Source of the DNA: MPNO01 sp965200535
Lineage (GTDB): Bacteria; Pseudomonadota; Alphaproteobacteria; MPNO01
NCBI GenBank assembly: GCA_965200535.1
Contig: CBDAUF010000001.1
Coordinates: 558,001-622,000, forward strand
Direction of reading: 5' to 3'
DNA: 64,000 bases
This document shows, one piece after another, positions 63,500 to 64,000 of the stretch. The translations under genes and the position numbers were made by a program. Positions within the stretch are counted from its first letter, which is position 1. Each line of letters opens with the position of its first letter. The notes under the pieces were generated by a model, which saw only the letters and a program-made list of their open reading frames with translations, did no database searches and was not told where the DNA came from.

Positions 63500-64000
63500 A
63501 TGGACATCGGCGGCAACGCGGCACTGGTAACCGGCGGCGCCTCGGGCCTCGGCGCGGCGACGGCGCGGCGGCTCGCCGGGCAGGGGGCCAAAGTCGGCAT
63601 TATCGACCTCAACGCGGACGGCGCGAAGGCGGTCGGCGCGGAGATCGGCGGCGCCGGCGTCGGCTGCGACGTCACTAGCGCAGAGGCGGTCGAGGCCGCG
63701 CTCGCGGAACTCTCGGACACGGTGGGGGTTCCCCGGATCGTCGTCAACTGCGCCGGCATCGGCGTCGCCGAACGCATTGTCGGCCGCGGCGGCCCCATGC
63801 CGCTCGGCAATTTCACCCGCGTGGTCGACATCAACCTGTTCGGCACCTTCAACGTCATGCGGCTCGCAGCCGCTGCGATGGCCGGCCTCGAACCCGTCTC
63901 CACCGGCGAGCGCGGCGTGATCGTCAACACCGCCTCGGTGGCTGCGTTCGAGGGCCAGATCGGCCAGGCGGCCTATGCGGCGTCGAAGGGCGCCATCGTC
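63500..64000 (+). CDS. SDR family (type II 3-hydroxyacyl-CoA dehydrogenase-like), 3' end outside window
   Basis: The first 167 codons of a short-chain dehydrogenase. ATG 63500 has AGGGGGAA seven bases upstream; ATG 63495 is out of frame. The cofactor loop is LVTGGASGLGAATARRL, Asp in IIDLNADGAK suggests NAD, the NNAG-like motif reads VNCAGIGVAERIV, the Ser region is IVNTASVAAFEG, and YAASKGAIV holds the Tyr-x3-Lys. Segment EPVSTGERGVIVNTASV is characteristic of HSD17B10-like 3-hydroxyacyl-CoA dehydrogenases. With the divergent crotonase (91 bases away) it would perform successive beta-oxidation steps. Confidence 0.9.
   Translation, partial: MDIGGNAALVTGGASGLGAATARRLAGQGAKVGIIDLNADGAKAVGAEIGGAGVGCDVTSAEAVEAALAELSDTVGVPRIVVNCAGIGVAERIVGRGGPMPLGNFTRVVDINLFGTFNVMRLAAAAMAGLEPVSTGERGVIVNTASVAAFEGQIGQAAYAASKGAIV

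Overview
This is a GC-rich (upper 60s percent in most places), densely coding bacterial chromosome segment, most likely from an alphaproteobacterium of the Rhodospirillales or a related group. The reasons are the rsmB - rpe - heparinase II/III gene order, the ribbon-helix-helix protein beside formate-tetrahydrofolate ligase, and the great number of TRAP, TAXI-TRAP, TTT and ABC uptake systems next to amidases, amidohydrolases, flavin monooxygenases and molybdenum hydroxylases. I see no rRNA, tRNA, CRISPR array, integrase, insertion sequence or prophage. No gene-free stretch reaches 300 bases.

Layout. 1-1.4 kb: the 3' end of a thiamine-diphosphate enzyme and a NIPSNAP protein. 1.4-4.5 kb: a TRAP transporter (dctM, dctQ, dctP on the minus strand). 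4.7-10.2 kb: a luciferase-like monooxygenase, two amidases, a VOC protein and a CmcJ/NvfI-like oxygenase. 10.3-13.9 kb: a second TRAP operon ending in a PqqC/TenA-fold protein. 13.9-17 kb: a third TRAP set in which dctM carries a frameshift and dctP an in-frame stop, so the set looks recently inactivated. 17.2-21.4 kb: a TAXI-TRAP pair followed by an amidohydrolase. 21.5-24.7 kb: cupin, RidA-like protein, fhs and a small RHH protein. 24.7-31.8 kb: the conserved block heparinase - rpe - rsmB - split ThDP decarboxylase - acs.

31.9-37.2 kb: one giant DUF4011-type superfamily 1 helicase with a C-terminal Vsr/DUF559-like nuclease, broken by three in-frame stops (one at codon 3, just behind a good ribosome site) and one frameshift. 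Its GC is lower than its surroundings, and a tangle of competing hairpins lies before it. I read it as a recently killed, probably acquired, defence-type gene. 37.4-41.8 kb: a Rieske protein, an EVE protein, an SDR, an unknown membrane protein, a cysteine-dioxygenase-like cupin and a TTT receptor.

41.9-53.9 kb: two divergent operons around a 221-base control region. One encodes an ABC importer plus a complete three-subunit molybdenum hydroxylase. The other encodes a cupin, a lone second molybdenum-hydroxylase large subunit and a copper chaperone. A GST and a class III CoA transferase follow. 54-57.2 kb: ornithine-cyclodeaminase-like, threonine-synthase-like and luciferase-like enzymes.

57.3-59.4 kb: the most unusual locus. 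A dihydroorotase/hydantoinase-like protein is coupled to an Asp/Glu-racemase-like protein. They look like a hydantoinase/racemase pair, but the first has lost three of its usual metal ligands and the second has lost both catalytic cysteines. 59.4-64 kb: an NMT1-type binding protein, an amidohydrolase, a drug/metabolite exporter, a crotonase and the start of an SDR. Overall the genes fit scavenging and catabolism of small amides, N-heterocycles and organic acids. Specific substrates cannot be read from sequence.
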